From Branchiostoma floridae (taxonomy: Eukaryota > Chordata > Leptocardii > Amphioxiformes > Branchiostomatidae), in assembly GCF_000003815.2 (NCBI RefSeq), contig NC_049996.1, forward strand, positions 3,838,931 to 3,861,541: a DNA stretch of 22,611 nt. The letters run 5' to 3'. Shown here piece after piece: positions 10,028-18,650 of this stretch. The number at the start of each line of letters is the position of its first letter. Position 1 is the first letter of the stretch. The notes under the pieces were generated by a model, which was not told where the DNA came from, made no database searches, and saw nothing but the letters and a program-made list of their open reading frames with translations. A program made the position numbers and the translations under genes.

Positions 10028-10057
10028 CCCCCCCCCCCCACACACACACACACACAC
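10028..10057 (+). repeat. Poly-C tract (12 C) fused to (CA)n
   Basis: Twelve C at 10028-10039 run directly into nine to ten CA units ending about 10057. The Gly/Cys/Val-rich minus frames over it are artefacts. Confidence 0.95.
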
Positions 10058-10200
10058 GTACGCCTGTTCGGAAGGATGGTTTTGCCCGTTGTATTGACGG
10101 AAAATACAGAGGATTTCACACTAATGAGACATTCACAATAATGAGAAGAGAAATAAAATCATAAAAAGCCATATTTCAAATATTTCACGGAGGAGTAAGA

Positions 10201-10388
10201 TTAATAGTTCTTTTCACTTTTAACAACTGCTCCCATCTGCTTGAATGTCTTACTTGTGCCATCGATAACACGAAGACATTGTGGCGTAATACATATGGGA
10301 GAGATACAATGTAATTTGTCAACCTCAAAGTAACTCCTGGCTGATCCATTCCCATATTTCAGGCAGATATAAACGTGCGACCTTTTCT
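10201..10388 (-). other. Possible terminal coding exon (weak)
   Basis: The minus strand has an open frame ending in TAA at 10201. It is preceded by a good-looking splice acceptor (pyrimidine-rich TTACTTTTCTAAATTTCTAG, AG at 10390-10389). The predicted 61-residue piece has mixed, globular-looking composition (SHVYICLKYGNGSARSYFEV, then CISPICITPQCLRVIDG), unlike the biased frames elsewhere. I do not recognise it, see no matching upstream exon, and find no poly-A signal close downstream. Chance is the leading alternative. Confidence 0.15.
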
Positions 10389-10777
10389 CTAGAAATTTAG
10401 AAAAGTAACTCAACCTTTCAACATAGATTGGGTTTACATAGATGAAGGTTAGACATGCAGATATAAATATACCAAAGATAAGAGTAAATTAAGGAACTTG
10501 ATAGACATTGTAAACAGTTAAACGTTTTAGGAAACATTTACTGGCTATCGACAATTCAATTCACTAACGAAAGGTAGTGAATGCATGTTCGAAACATCCG
10601 ACTGTTTTAAGAATGTATCGAATTGTTATAGTATCTGTAATCTTGCGTAGGTTTGGCAAAATATTTAATTAGTATTCTGCCATATTTGAACCATGTTGTG
10701 GGCTAACAGATAGATACATTCTCTTTATTAAAAACAATAACTTTAGCTTTTGGTTGAAGGCATCCGTTGCAGCGGTT

Positions 10778-10790
10778 TGACCTCTGACCT
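10778..10790 (-). promoter_or_regulatory. DR1 nuclear-receptor motif
   Basis: TGACCTCTGACCT is a perfect direct repeat of the TGACCT half-site with one base between, reading AGGTCAGAGGTCA on the minus strand. This is the known consensus for RXR heterodimers and HNF4-type receptors. No gene is visible nearby, so function is unproven; such sites also ride within repeats. Confidence 0.4.
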
Positions 10791-11339
10791 TCCCACAATC
10801 CCCTGCGGTACTGGAACTTTGAGATGACCTATCACGATCCTAAAAGTTGACGTGACCGCACAAACTGAAGCGTTTATTAATAGATACCTTTCTGTGACGG
10901 AAGAAACAAACCAAAAATGACGGAAATGTGAGTGTTGAAGTGATCTGAAATACGACCTTACGATGCTGTGTACCTGCGAGGCTGATGTGTTACACCGAAG
11001 GGTGTTTGTAGTACTGCCTATACAACATAGATAAGAACAATGTCATCTGTTATAGTCTCTACCAGTTATACGAGCAATGCGTACAAGTCAACTTTGTTAG
11101 ATACACGTGACCGCCCAGGAAAATATATGAAGTGCTGTCAATATTACAAACAGAGCCATACGTTTCAGAGTTAGAGAGCTTACTATGTCGTTTGATTGAT
11201 TTTGAAAGATGTTAAAATAAGATATTGTTCTTTTTTTTTACACAGCTAGGTTTCTCTCTTGCTGAAGTTACGATGTCTGCCAGACAGTCAGACATCTTTC
11301 TCAGAGCTTCTAACTCGATTTTTGCTTCTTACTGCTATA

Positions 11340-11560
11340 AGAAGCCGATTTAAGTGGCACTTTTGTGGCTCAGGCCCAATGGGTCCCGAGTTCGAAACCT
11401 GTATGACGTTAAATGGAGCTCCCGTGTTCTGGGAGAGCCACACCTCGAGCACCGCATGAGCACTTATTGAAAAGAGTTGGGGTCCTCCCCGGTGCGAGTA
11501 GATCAAAGTTACGGCACTGGCTTAAAGCTTTGACATTAATAGAATCTAGAATCATCACTA
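11340..11560 (+). mobile_element. SINE-like block, decayed
   Basis: A B-box-like CCCGAGTTCGAAACC is followed by TATGACGTTAAATGGAGCTC then CCGTGTTCTGGGAGAGCC and GGGGTCCTCCCCGGTG. The TGACGTTAAA...GGAGCTCCCGTGTT part parallels the body of the minus-strand SINE at 7215-7430. No clear A box or duplicated target site is visible, so only the 3' part of the tRNA region seems to remain. The frames 11259-11459, 11288-11506 and the start of 11413-11934 fall here. Confidence 0.55.
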
Positions 11561-11604
11561 AGATGTCCGCAAACTTGAGTAGCAAATTCTTTGCTATACT
11601 TCTG

Positions 11605-12130
11605 ACTTTTTTTTTCAAATATGTCGCAAAACTCATGCCAGGTGGGGCATGCCACGCCCTACAGCGAAGACAAAGTACGACAGATTTGGCGAGACGTCAA
11701 GAACTGCAAAAGACAAGCATTGAGTCGATCAATTTTCAATTACAGCCTCCCCTAACCTGGGATTTAGAACGAGTTTTCTCTGTTCTTTTCTTCTTCAAAA
11801 ACTGCAAATATAAATGGCAAAAAACTCATCCCAGCTGGTGCCACACCCTACTACGAAGGCAGATTTGGCGAGATGTCAAGAAAGGCAAAAGACAAATATC
11901 CTGTCGATCAATTTTCAGTTATAGCCTTCCCTAACTTGGGATTTAGAATGAGTTTTTCCTTGTTCTTTTCTTCTTTAAAATCTCATATATAGAAATGGCA
12001 AAAACACATAACTGTTAGTACCACACCCTACAGCGAAGGCAGATTTGGCGAGATGTCAAGAACGGCAAAAGACAAATATCCTGTCGATCAATTTTCAATT
12101 ACAGCCTCCCCTAACCTGGGATTTAGAAGC
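11605..12130. repeat. Tandem repeat, 3 units of about 180 bp
   Basis: CAGATTTGGCGAGA occurs at 11681, 11860 and 12040 (spacings 179 and 180). Each unit also shares CCACRCCCTAC, GTCAAGAA, GCAAAAGACAA, GTCGATCAATTTTCA, CCCTAACYTGGGATTTAGAA and, between units, TTGTTCTTTTCTTC-like sequence. The third unit stops at GGGATTTAGAA. Identity is high. The longest frame in the window (11413-11934) crosses nearly two units, but the 179/180 spacing changes frame, which argues against protein coding. Confidence 0.92.
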
Positions 12131-12374
12131 CGACAAGAAACAGCTGGTGATTGCCAAGTTCAAGGCAGCCCAGATTGGCAATTTCGGTTGGTGCAATTAG
12201 GACTGTGGAATTTTGGGAAATGGGCTGGAACATCATTACAGTCTCTCCCAGCGTCAATTCAGTAGTCATGACGATTTTTGAAACTTTGCCAACATGGGCA
12301 AGCTGCTAAGAAGACAAAACCTACACCATTCAATAGAAGGCCGCTAGGAGGGTCCTTATCATATGCATACGTGA
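12131..12374. other. Non-coding stretch with dispersed motif
   Basis: Two copies of the dispersed motif occur: GCTGCTAAGAAGACAAAACC (12302) and GCCGCTAGGAGGGTCC (12340). The 70-codon plus frame 12053-12265 continues out of the tandem repeat and has no recognisable domain. Confidence 0.4.
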
Positions 12375-12402
12375 CATCATCATCATCATCATCATCATCA
12401 TC
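12375..12402 (+). repeat. (CAT)9 microsatellite
   Basis: Nine uninterrupted CAT units. A complementary-orientation GAT tract lies about 400 bases downstream at 12796-12845. Confidence 0.97.
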
Positions 12403-12570
12403 TCATCCTTAGTCAAACTCTGAGGTGCAGAGTGAAGTTTGACTTCCAGTGCAGTCTGTCTTTCATCGCTGCGAGAAGTTCCAGGCCATCCAGACCAGTT
12501 TCTGACTCAATAACGTGGCTTAGTATTATGCTAAACATTCTCCTAACAGAAAGGTATTCATGGATCAAAT

Positions 12571-12600
12571 TTTCAACGACCACTGTCGCCTTCTTCAGGA
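12571..12600 (-). repeat. Hairpin motif flanked by CTGAAGA and GAAA
   Basis: Read on the minus strand, CCTGAAGAA is followed by GGCGAC, loop AGTG, GTCGTT and GAAA. The stem has six pairs with two G-U. A motif of the same layout occurs on the minus strand at 22551-22580, so this probably marks a repeat family. The layout recalls a hammerhead core (CUGANGA, stem II, GAAA) but has one extra base before the stem. Confidence 0.45.
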
Positions 12601-12795
12601 TTATTACTGATGACTAATTACCTCAGAACGAAAACTCGCGGGAGTTATACAGACACGTGATCTTGGGGACACTTGACGTCTGCAGTTGGTCAATCGTGCC
12701 AGGATGTTGATAGCACAAAGCAGCCTCTGTTCAGTGATAGCTGGAGTGCCCTGGTGTATATACGGTCTTCTTAATACCTCGTATAAACTACTAGT

Positions 12796-12845
12796 GATGA
12801 TGATGATGATTTTCTTTTTGATGATGATGATGATGATGATGATGA
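12796..12845 (+). repeat. (GAT)n microsatellite, interrupted
   Basis: About five GAT units (12796-12810), a T-rich interruption TTTCTTTTT, then about eight units to 12845. The Met/Ile-rich frames on each strand (12604-12996 and 12686-12907) are by-products. Confidence 0.96.
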
Positions 12846-13012
12846 CGATAAACCTTCTAGCAGGTTTGACCGATTGCTTAACGTCACGCATCTGCAAGAT
12901 TACGTGATAGCATTGCCTTACGGTTACAACTAATATAGATGAGCTTCCATGAGAAACGGGACTTTGAACCAAAATACCAAATACCAATGAACCCACTGCT
13001 TCTTGAGTTATT

Positions 13013-13297
13013 ATGGAAACACGTCGGGCGTGGCGTAACTGGTAGAGCGTTCGTTTAGGAATCTATGGGTCCTGAGTTCGATCCCCGCCGTTGGGCCCTC
13101 GGGAAAGACACTTTACAAGACTTTTCTCAGTTCACCCAGGTGTAGAAATGGGTACCTGACTCCGGCGGAGAACTAAAAGACTACTTTTACCTGCTCTCTG
13201 TAACCTGTATGTGGCACTGTTAACATAAGACTTGAGTGCAGTGCCACATTGTCCTCATACATCCAAAAGCAAAATAGAAAAAAAAAATGGAAACACG
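13013..13297. repeat. 11-bp target-site duplication
   Basis: ATGGAAACACG at 13013-13023 is repeated exactly at 13287-13297 on either side of the SINE. A perfect duplication suggests the insertion is younger than the other SINEs here. Confidence 0.9.
13024..13286 (+). mobile_element. Complete tRNA-derived SINE with TSD
   Basis: The element has a tRNA-like head with A box TGGCGTAACTGGTAGAGC and B box GAGTTCGATCC. A conserved core follows (GGGAAAGACACTTTACAAGA, then CACCCAGGTGTAGAAATGGG and TACCTGACTCC), then a tail with ACTTGAGTGCAGTGCCACAT and an A-rich end. It is bracketed by an 11-bp direct repeat ATGGAAACACG at 13013-13023 and 13287-13297, the hallmark of LINE-mediated retroposition. The tail differs from that of 4128-4420 and 14042-14318 but matches the deleted copy at 5240-5375, so two subfamilies share one core. 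Confidence 0.93.
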
Positions 13298-14041
13298 CAC
13301 AGCCATATATAAATGATGAAAGGCACTCTCAACCTTAAAAAAAAAGTGATGCATTTGCTGGCTTAGCACTGAACAATAGAAAGTATCAACCACTAATAGC
13401 TAAGCAACAAGGATAGAGTACTAAACGAAGACTCGGCGGCGCCAACGCCAGATGGTTAAAGGTCGGTAGAATATGAAATTGTCGAATGACGTGAAAAGCC
13501 AAATTTGATTAATACTTTCGTGCTCCTTCGATCAATTTGTCTTCAATATTTCTTTCCCCTTGGGTTCTAAGAGTTATAAACTTTCGAGACAACATTTATG
13601 GATTGTACAAATTCTTGAACGTTTGCCAGAGGGCTTAACTAATGAAATCATTTCTAGTTAAGTATTACTTAGATGTGCTCCTATGCCTCTTAGACTGAGA
13701 TATATGTCACTACTTATGAAAGTAAAACAAAAGTTAAAGTGTAAAACAAAAACGCCCCTGCAGTTCCAAAATTGCTAACAGGCGCAAACCTATATGACTT
13801 TTTTACGAGCCCAAGAACTATATGTAGCTGCCTCTGAAAACATTACCAAGATATGCACAGAACACGAGATAGCAAAACCGAAAGTTCTGCTGCGTTACAA
13901 CAGAAAGCCGCTAGAGGCTCAAAATCAAGCTTCCAATATGCTGGCACAAACCAACATATACCAAATGCCATCTATCCGCAGATTCTCGAGTACTTACTTT
14001 CCACGCACGAACAATCATGTAAAAGGCATCAAAAGCTTGTG
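13298..14041. other. Non-coding stretch with dispersed motif
   Basis: CTGCAGTTCC, then TTGCTAACAGGCGCAAACC (13759-13789) and GCCGCTAGAGGCTCAAAATC (13907) belong to the dispersed motif set. CTGCAGTTCC with TTGCTAGGCGTCGCAAACCC recurs at 14989-15027, so this is a scattered repeat rather than a gene. The 135-codon plus frame 13794-14201 runs into the SINE and has no recognisable domain. Confidence 0.45.
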
Positions 14042-14318
14042 GTTAAATAGTCAGAGTCGTTTTGAGGCCGTAGGGACAGTGGGTTGTTACCCACTGTGTC
14101 TAGGGTACAGTATTGGAAGGTGGAGCCCATTCCTCTCCTTCCACTGCCTTTCACCTCCCCAACCGAAGTCAGGTACTCATCTTTACACCAAGTTGGAGTA
14201 AGGAACGCTTTGTAAAGTGCATTTCGCAAGGGTTAATATTGTTTGTCATGAAGGGGATTCGAAAGCAGGGCCTCTGGATTCTGGGTCAATCATCCTAGCC
14301 ATTACATCCACACGACTA
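14042..14318 (-). mobile_element. tRNA-derived SINE, near full length
   Basis: On the minus strand a decayed tRNA head (A box about TAATGGCTAGGATGA, B box TTTCGAATCC) leads into the core GCACTTTACAAAGCGTTCC and TTGGTGTAAAGATGAGTACC. It ends in the tail GGGCTCCACCTTCCAATACT, CCCACTGTCCCTACGGCC and TCAAAACGACT. It is clearly the same family as 4128-4420. No clear target-site duplication was found. Frames 14029-14229 and 14113-14298 are by-products. Confidence 0.88.
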
Positions 14319-15431
14319 CAAGAACGCTAACTTTTTGGCAAATGGTAAATTATCCAATTCCGCATGCGCACGAAATGCCATATTTCATAAGGATTATCGT
14401 TTATATAAGACAACATCTGGCATTCCCCCAAGATAGCCACAAGGATGAAACACAGATTTAGGGATATGGCGTACGGATATGCAGGGTGACATCCAAGGCT
14501 TTTTCTTGCAGCTGATCCCACTAAATTTTTATCAAGACATATATGCCACCGTATGCATATCCCCAATACGGTTACGAAAGACATTCGTCATTCAGAGTAG
14601 CTGCTACATTTCCAAATAAATTTCGTTGCGTCAAAAATGTTCCTAATAATTTTAGAACCACTGCAATGGACATGCAAAAACCTAATAGTAATTCTAGATA
14701 TAGACTACTACAGTACATTAGACACATTGTCCTATGTTCGGGATTATTTTGTGTTCGGGATTATTTTGTCATGTGCAATTGGTTTTTGAGCGTGAGTTTG
14801 CTTCAGGTATCACCATATCATAAGTGCAAAAATCACTTCCCATCAAATCCTACTCAGTAAAATTCTAGAAGCACTAGGACACATTAAATAACCACATTTG
14901 AAGGTGCAGCACTAATACCACGTCAGCAATAGAAATATATTTGTCCTTTTCCAACTACTCCCTTCCAAAGTTTCCTACAAAAATGACCTGCAGTTCCCCC
15001 CAGAAAAGTTGCTAGGCGTCGCAAACCCATAAAGTTTCTTCTACAGCAGCCTGTAACCTAAAATATCGAAATCAAAACGTGATGTTTTAATCTGATGATA
15101 CAATCTAAGTTTACAAGGACAATATGTGATAATTCTTGCCATAGTTCCCTGAACTGCTTAACTCTCGCGTCTCCCGGTAACTATGACAATGACACACTTG
15201 TACAGTCCACGGTTTTGCCTTTCTTCTATGTTTACTTCGCTCTACGTCTTGTTGTTGCGTCAACAAGCCAAGTGGCTGCGGTGTACCGAAAATGCGAAAA
15301 TGAACGAAAAGGGTCGACAAGGAAAATACAGAAAGTGCGAAAGGGATGGAAAAGTTCGACTCCTAATATTGCCTGACCAGACGTTGTGTCCTTAAAAAAT
15401 CCACTTTACAGAACTTGGGACTGGGGACAAA
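14319..15431. other. Non-coding stretch
   Basis: No gene is recognised. GTTCGGGATTATTTTGT is duplicated in tandem (17-bp period) at 14736-14769. A dispersed-motif copy lies at 14989-15030. The 105-codon plus frame 14543-14860 and the 93-codon plus frame 15095-15376 show no domain I recognise. Confidence 0.4.
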
Positions 15432-15477
15432 GCGTGGCTGATTATGCCACGCGATCTCACATAGACTGTGTGTGAGA
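15432..15477. repeat. Two adjacent perfect 7-bp hairpins
   Basis: GCGTGGC (15432-15438) pairs with GCCACGC (15446-15452) across a 7-base loop. Two bases later TCTCACA (15455-15461) pairs with TGTGAGA (15471-15477) across a 9-base loop. Such a tandem pair is unusual by chance and could be the end of a retroelement RNA or another structured transcript. Confidence 0.65.
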
Positions 15478-15570
15478 ATACCTTCACCCTCAACGCTTCT
15501 TTCCTTGACCGTCATGCTACAAATCCCCTTCAAAACTTCAACCACAACCTTTTATCTGTAGAGGTTAATG

Positions 15571-15900
15571 ATAGATATTATCGACCTGGTTCCCATTTGC
15601 GCTTCTCGGAACCAGCGCCACAGAAAACAAGAAGTAGCCCTTTCATATGGACATCTGCTGTCTCTAAAACAAGAGTGCTGAGCCCCAAAACCTCTATGAA
15701 ATATGTACAAGTTTGGTAAATTTCTTTGATAGATATTGTCGACAGATATTATCGACCATCGTTCCTATGTGCGCTTCTCTTAAGCCAGACTTAAGTAATT
15801 TTCCAACAACTGGAGCCACTGGAAATTTGCTGTCTCTAAAAAGAGAAATGAAATATGTAGAGGTTTTGTAAATTTCTTGCTTGATCTTGTCACATTGTAT
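15571..15900. repeat. Tandem duplication, 2 units of about 171 bp
   Basis: AGATATTATCGACC with TTCCYATKTGCGCTTCTC occurs at 15573 and 15744. Both units end with TGCTGTCTCTAAAA, ATGAAATATGTA and GTAAATTTCTT. An extra AGATATTGTCGAC lies at the unit junction (about 15731). Units differ mainly in the middle. The 83-codon plus frame 15468-15719 is not conserved in unit 2. Confidence 0.85.
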
Positions 15901-16000
15901 TTATGTTATAGAAATAGCAGTATTATAGGAAATAAACTTGTAAAATACATTGTTAGAACCAAAATGAGCGATTTTCGTCATAAGTGCCTGTCAACAAACG

Positions 16001-16014
16001 GTTGCCATGGCAAC
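16001..16014. promoter_or_regulatory. Perfect X-box palindrome (RFX-type site)
   Basis: GTTGCCATGGCAAC is a perfect 14-bp palindrome and equals the known optimal X-box bound by RFX transcription factors (GTNRCC, spacer, RGYAAC), which control ciliary genes in animals. No ciliary gene is visible in the window; the site could serve a gene outside it or sit within an unrecognised repeat. Confidence 0.5.
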
Positions 16015-16434
16015 ACAAACATTTCTTTATAAATTGTGAAATTGTGTCAACTAAGTTTTAGGAAAAGTCACAAAATTTGGTGGCTCCAGCGTAAGACGTT
16101 CTGGCGTTATACGACATGAAAGTCATCGCAGGCCTCAAAAGCACCCCCCCGTCTAAATAGGGTTGAAGTTTTGGTCTTCTCTACCAACATTGTAGGTATA
16201 TATTGCATGCGCGCATACAAATAACGGGTTCAAAACTATACCTCAATATTTATGGAGGTAATGACATTATAGGCAGATTTGAACTGTGTGTCCGTTTGAC
16301 CACACACTTTGTAGAAATCCCCAACAGTGAGGTCGGATTTCTATCTTTCACCCTAGATGACCTAACAGTCGTCAACTTTAGCTATTCTGCAATGACATTT
16401 TGACCTTGCCAAGACGCCCTTTTCATGTAGGCGC
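16015..16434. other. Non-coding stretch
   Basis: A seven-C run lies at 16144-16150. The 66-codon plus frame 16203-16403 has no recognisable domain. Nothing else is seen. Confidence 0.45.
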
Positions 16435-18005
16435 TAAGAGCCCTTTGCCTTGAGAAGTTTCTCAGTTCGCAATTCCTTTGTGTGAACCGTTGGCTACTAT
16501 AACTGTCATTACCAATTCCCTTTCTTGTTGAACTTGATCCCAGCCTTCTAGAGCACTGAATGCCTAAGTGCTATGCAGCCTTGCAATGCAGCTAAGATAA
16601 CGTTAGCACATTAGTATGTAACCTGAGAAAAGGGTTGGATATACAATTGTTCTTACAAAATGACCAGTATTATTGCAAGCATGCCGCTACATTCAATCTA
16701 AGAATCCTAGTACCTGGTTATTACAACAGAAAACACTTTAAGTAGACCAAGAGATCTTTTTCCTAGAGAAGCTTTTCTTTTCGTGATTCTTTCGTGTTGA
16801 CTACTGGCTACTTCCCTTATCATTACCAATTCCGTCTCATGCCAGTAATGCCGTCTGGTAATGTCTATCTTCTTTTAAAGTGTCTGATTCTAAAGTATTA
16901 CCGCCTTACAACTCAGTTTAGAGAACGTTCGCACTTAGCTTTGTCAACAAGAAAAAGGTCAAACACAAAAATATCCTTATAGCTTTAAGATCGCCTGTAT
17001 TAGTGCTGCACTGTCGCCACATTCACATTCAGCAGACTACTGTTTCTTTCCTTTGAGAAATTTCTCTTCCAATATTCTTTCGGGCGGACTACTCGTTACT
17101 TCCCATGTCTTTGCTAATTCCAAATCATTCTATGGTAATGTCTTCTTGTAGAGTGTCCCATGCCACCGTCAGAAAATCCAGCTAAGAGAACGTTCGCACT
17201 TGTCTCTGTTGTCTAGAAAAGGGTCAAACATAAAAACCTACTACCTGCAAAGTCACCAGTATTATTGCTACCATGCTGCCACATTCACTCAAAGGTATCT
17301 ATCCTAGAATCTGTATAACATAACATCTTTCAGCATTCTAAGTTTCTTCCCTTGAGAAGCTTCTATTACAATATTCTTTCGAGTGGACTACTTGCTACTT
17401 CCCATGGTTTGCTGATTCCAACTCAAGCTAAAAGAATGTGTATCTTCTTTAAGATTATTCAATGCTTAAGTATGTACACTAATGGAGATCGCAATTAAAC
17501 AAACAAACAAACATACTGTCAGAAAATTCAGTTAAGAGAACGTTCGCGCATGTCTATGTCGTCTAGAAAAGGGTCGAACACAAACAAAACCTATACTAGC
17601 GGCAAAGTCAATCTTATTATTGCTACCATGCTGCCACATTCACTCAAAGTTACCTATCCTAGAACCTGTATAACACATAACATCTTTTAGCAGACTAAGT
17701 TTCTTCCCTTGCGAAGTTTCTTTTTTAATTTTCTTTCGTGTGGACTACTTGCTACTTCCCATGGCTTTGCTTATTCCAGCTCATGCTAGCGGTAATGTCT
17801 ATCTCCTTTTAGAGTGCTGAGTGCTAAGCTTCTACCGTCAGAAAATCCAGTTAATAAAGCATTTGAGCATGGCCTTCGTCGACAAAAGGGTCAAATATAA
17901 GAACCTACTACCTGCAAAGTCACCCGTAATATTGCTAACATGCTGCCACATTCACTTAAAGGTACATATCCTAGCGCCTTTCTAACAAAAACGCCTTTCA
18001 GCGTT
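16435..18005. repeat. Five-unit tandem array, about 290-355 bp per unit
   Basis: Each unit begins with a CTTGAGAAG-like anchor (16451, about 16764, 17053, 17352 and GCGAAG at 17711). Shared landmarks follow in order: TTCTTTCGTGTGGACTACT, GCTACTTCCCATG, GGTAATGTCTATCTTC, AGAGAACGTTCGC, AAAAGGGTCAAACA, CAAAGTCACC, GTATTATTGCTACCATGCTG and CCACATTCAC. Spacings are about 314, 289, 299 and 357. The longest spacing reflects an insertion in unit 4. Middle units look better conserved with each other than the outer ones, as expected for unequal exchange. No frame is conserved across units. Confidence 0.93.
17474..17513 (+). mobile_element. Tiny 5'-truncated retroposon-like insert
   Basis: Unit 4 of the array carries about 40 extra bases, absent from the other units, reading GTACACTAATGGAGATCGCA then ATTAAACAAACAAACAAAC. 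The (AAAC)n end resembles the short tandem 3' tails of L2/CR1-type LINEs or SINEs that use them. It would be an extremely truncated copy. Flanking AAGTAT and ACATAC do not give a clean duplication. Confidence 0.6.
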
Positions 18006-18554
18006 ATAATATCGATCCTACGTGGTCTATGACCCAACCTGCAGATGAAAAAAGTTCTATAGTATATTTTGTGCACCCGTGGGGTTCAGTATAAGTAAAG
18101 GTGGGGAGGGGGGCGATGAAAATCGATGGAAGGCGACTAAAGGCCATTTCCTATGGTAGGATTATCAATTGTGCTGATATGCGTTTTATATGGGGTAGGC
18201 TGTGTGTGAATGTTATCCTGTGGCGAGGGTATGGTTATGTACGTGAGAAAAGTTATAATGTGTAGAGACGAGTGAGAAAGATTTGCTTACAATGATATAT
18301 TGTGGCGTCTTAACTATGTAAATAAAGCAGCTAGGGGGCCTAAAGCTACACATGTTCTTGGTAACATCAAAGGCTATTTTATACCCGAAATTCAATTCAA
18401 GACAATAGCATGCTCAAGACAAAAGATAAACTAGAAATTCTGGTGTAGTACCAAGGGCACACACTAGAGGCCCCAAAGCAAGATTTACCTTTTATTACTA
18501 TTATATATATTACATATCATCACAATCCCTCCGGTGGGTCCAAAGATATCTGGT
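18006..18554. other. Non-coding stretch
   Basis: One dispersed-motif copy (GCAGCTAGGGGGCCTAAAGC at 18327) and a short G-rich patch (GGTGGGGAGGGGGGCG, about 18101) lie here. No gene is seen. Confidence 0.45.
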
Positions 18555-18650
18555 ACACACACACACGCTCGCACGTACGCACACACACACATGCACACAC
18601 ACACACACACACACACGCGCGCGCACTAACAAACACACACACACACACAC

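Larger units (their letters stand above)
10058..11339. other. Non-coding stretch
   Basis: Apart from the weak exon candidate (10201-10388) and the DR1 motif (10778-10790), nothing is recognised: no repeat, RNA gene or long open frame. Confidence 0.45.

Noticed and set aside
11413-11934. Longest open frame in the window (173 codons, plus strand)
   Set aside because: It lies in a SINE-like block and a tandem repeat whose 179/180 spacing breaks the frame, and no domain is recognisable.
12604-12996. 130-codon minus-strand frame with an Ile run
   Set aside because: The Ile/Lys stretch is the GAT microsatellite; the rest shows no domain.
13024-13095. Functional tRNA gene at the SINE head
   Set aside because: No matching acceptor stem; the head is joined to SINE core and bounded by a target-site duplication.
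13794-14201. 135-codon plus-strand frame
   Set aside because: It runs into a minus-strand SINE and has no recognisable domain.
15604-15900. Possible relationship between the 171-bp and the 194-bp tandem repeats
   Set aside because: No shared landmark beyond chance words could be found by eye.
16435-18005. CRISPR-like array
   Set aside because: Units are about 300 bp of diverged repeat without short identical repeats and unique spacers.
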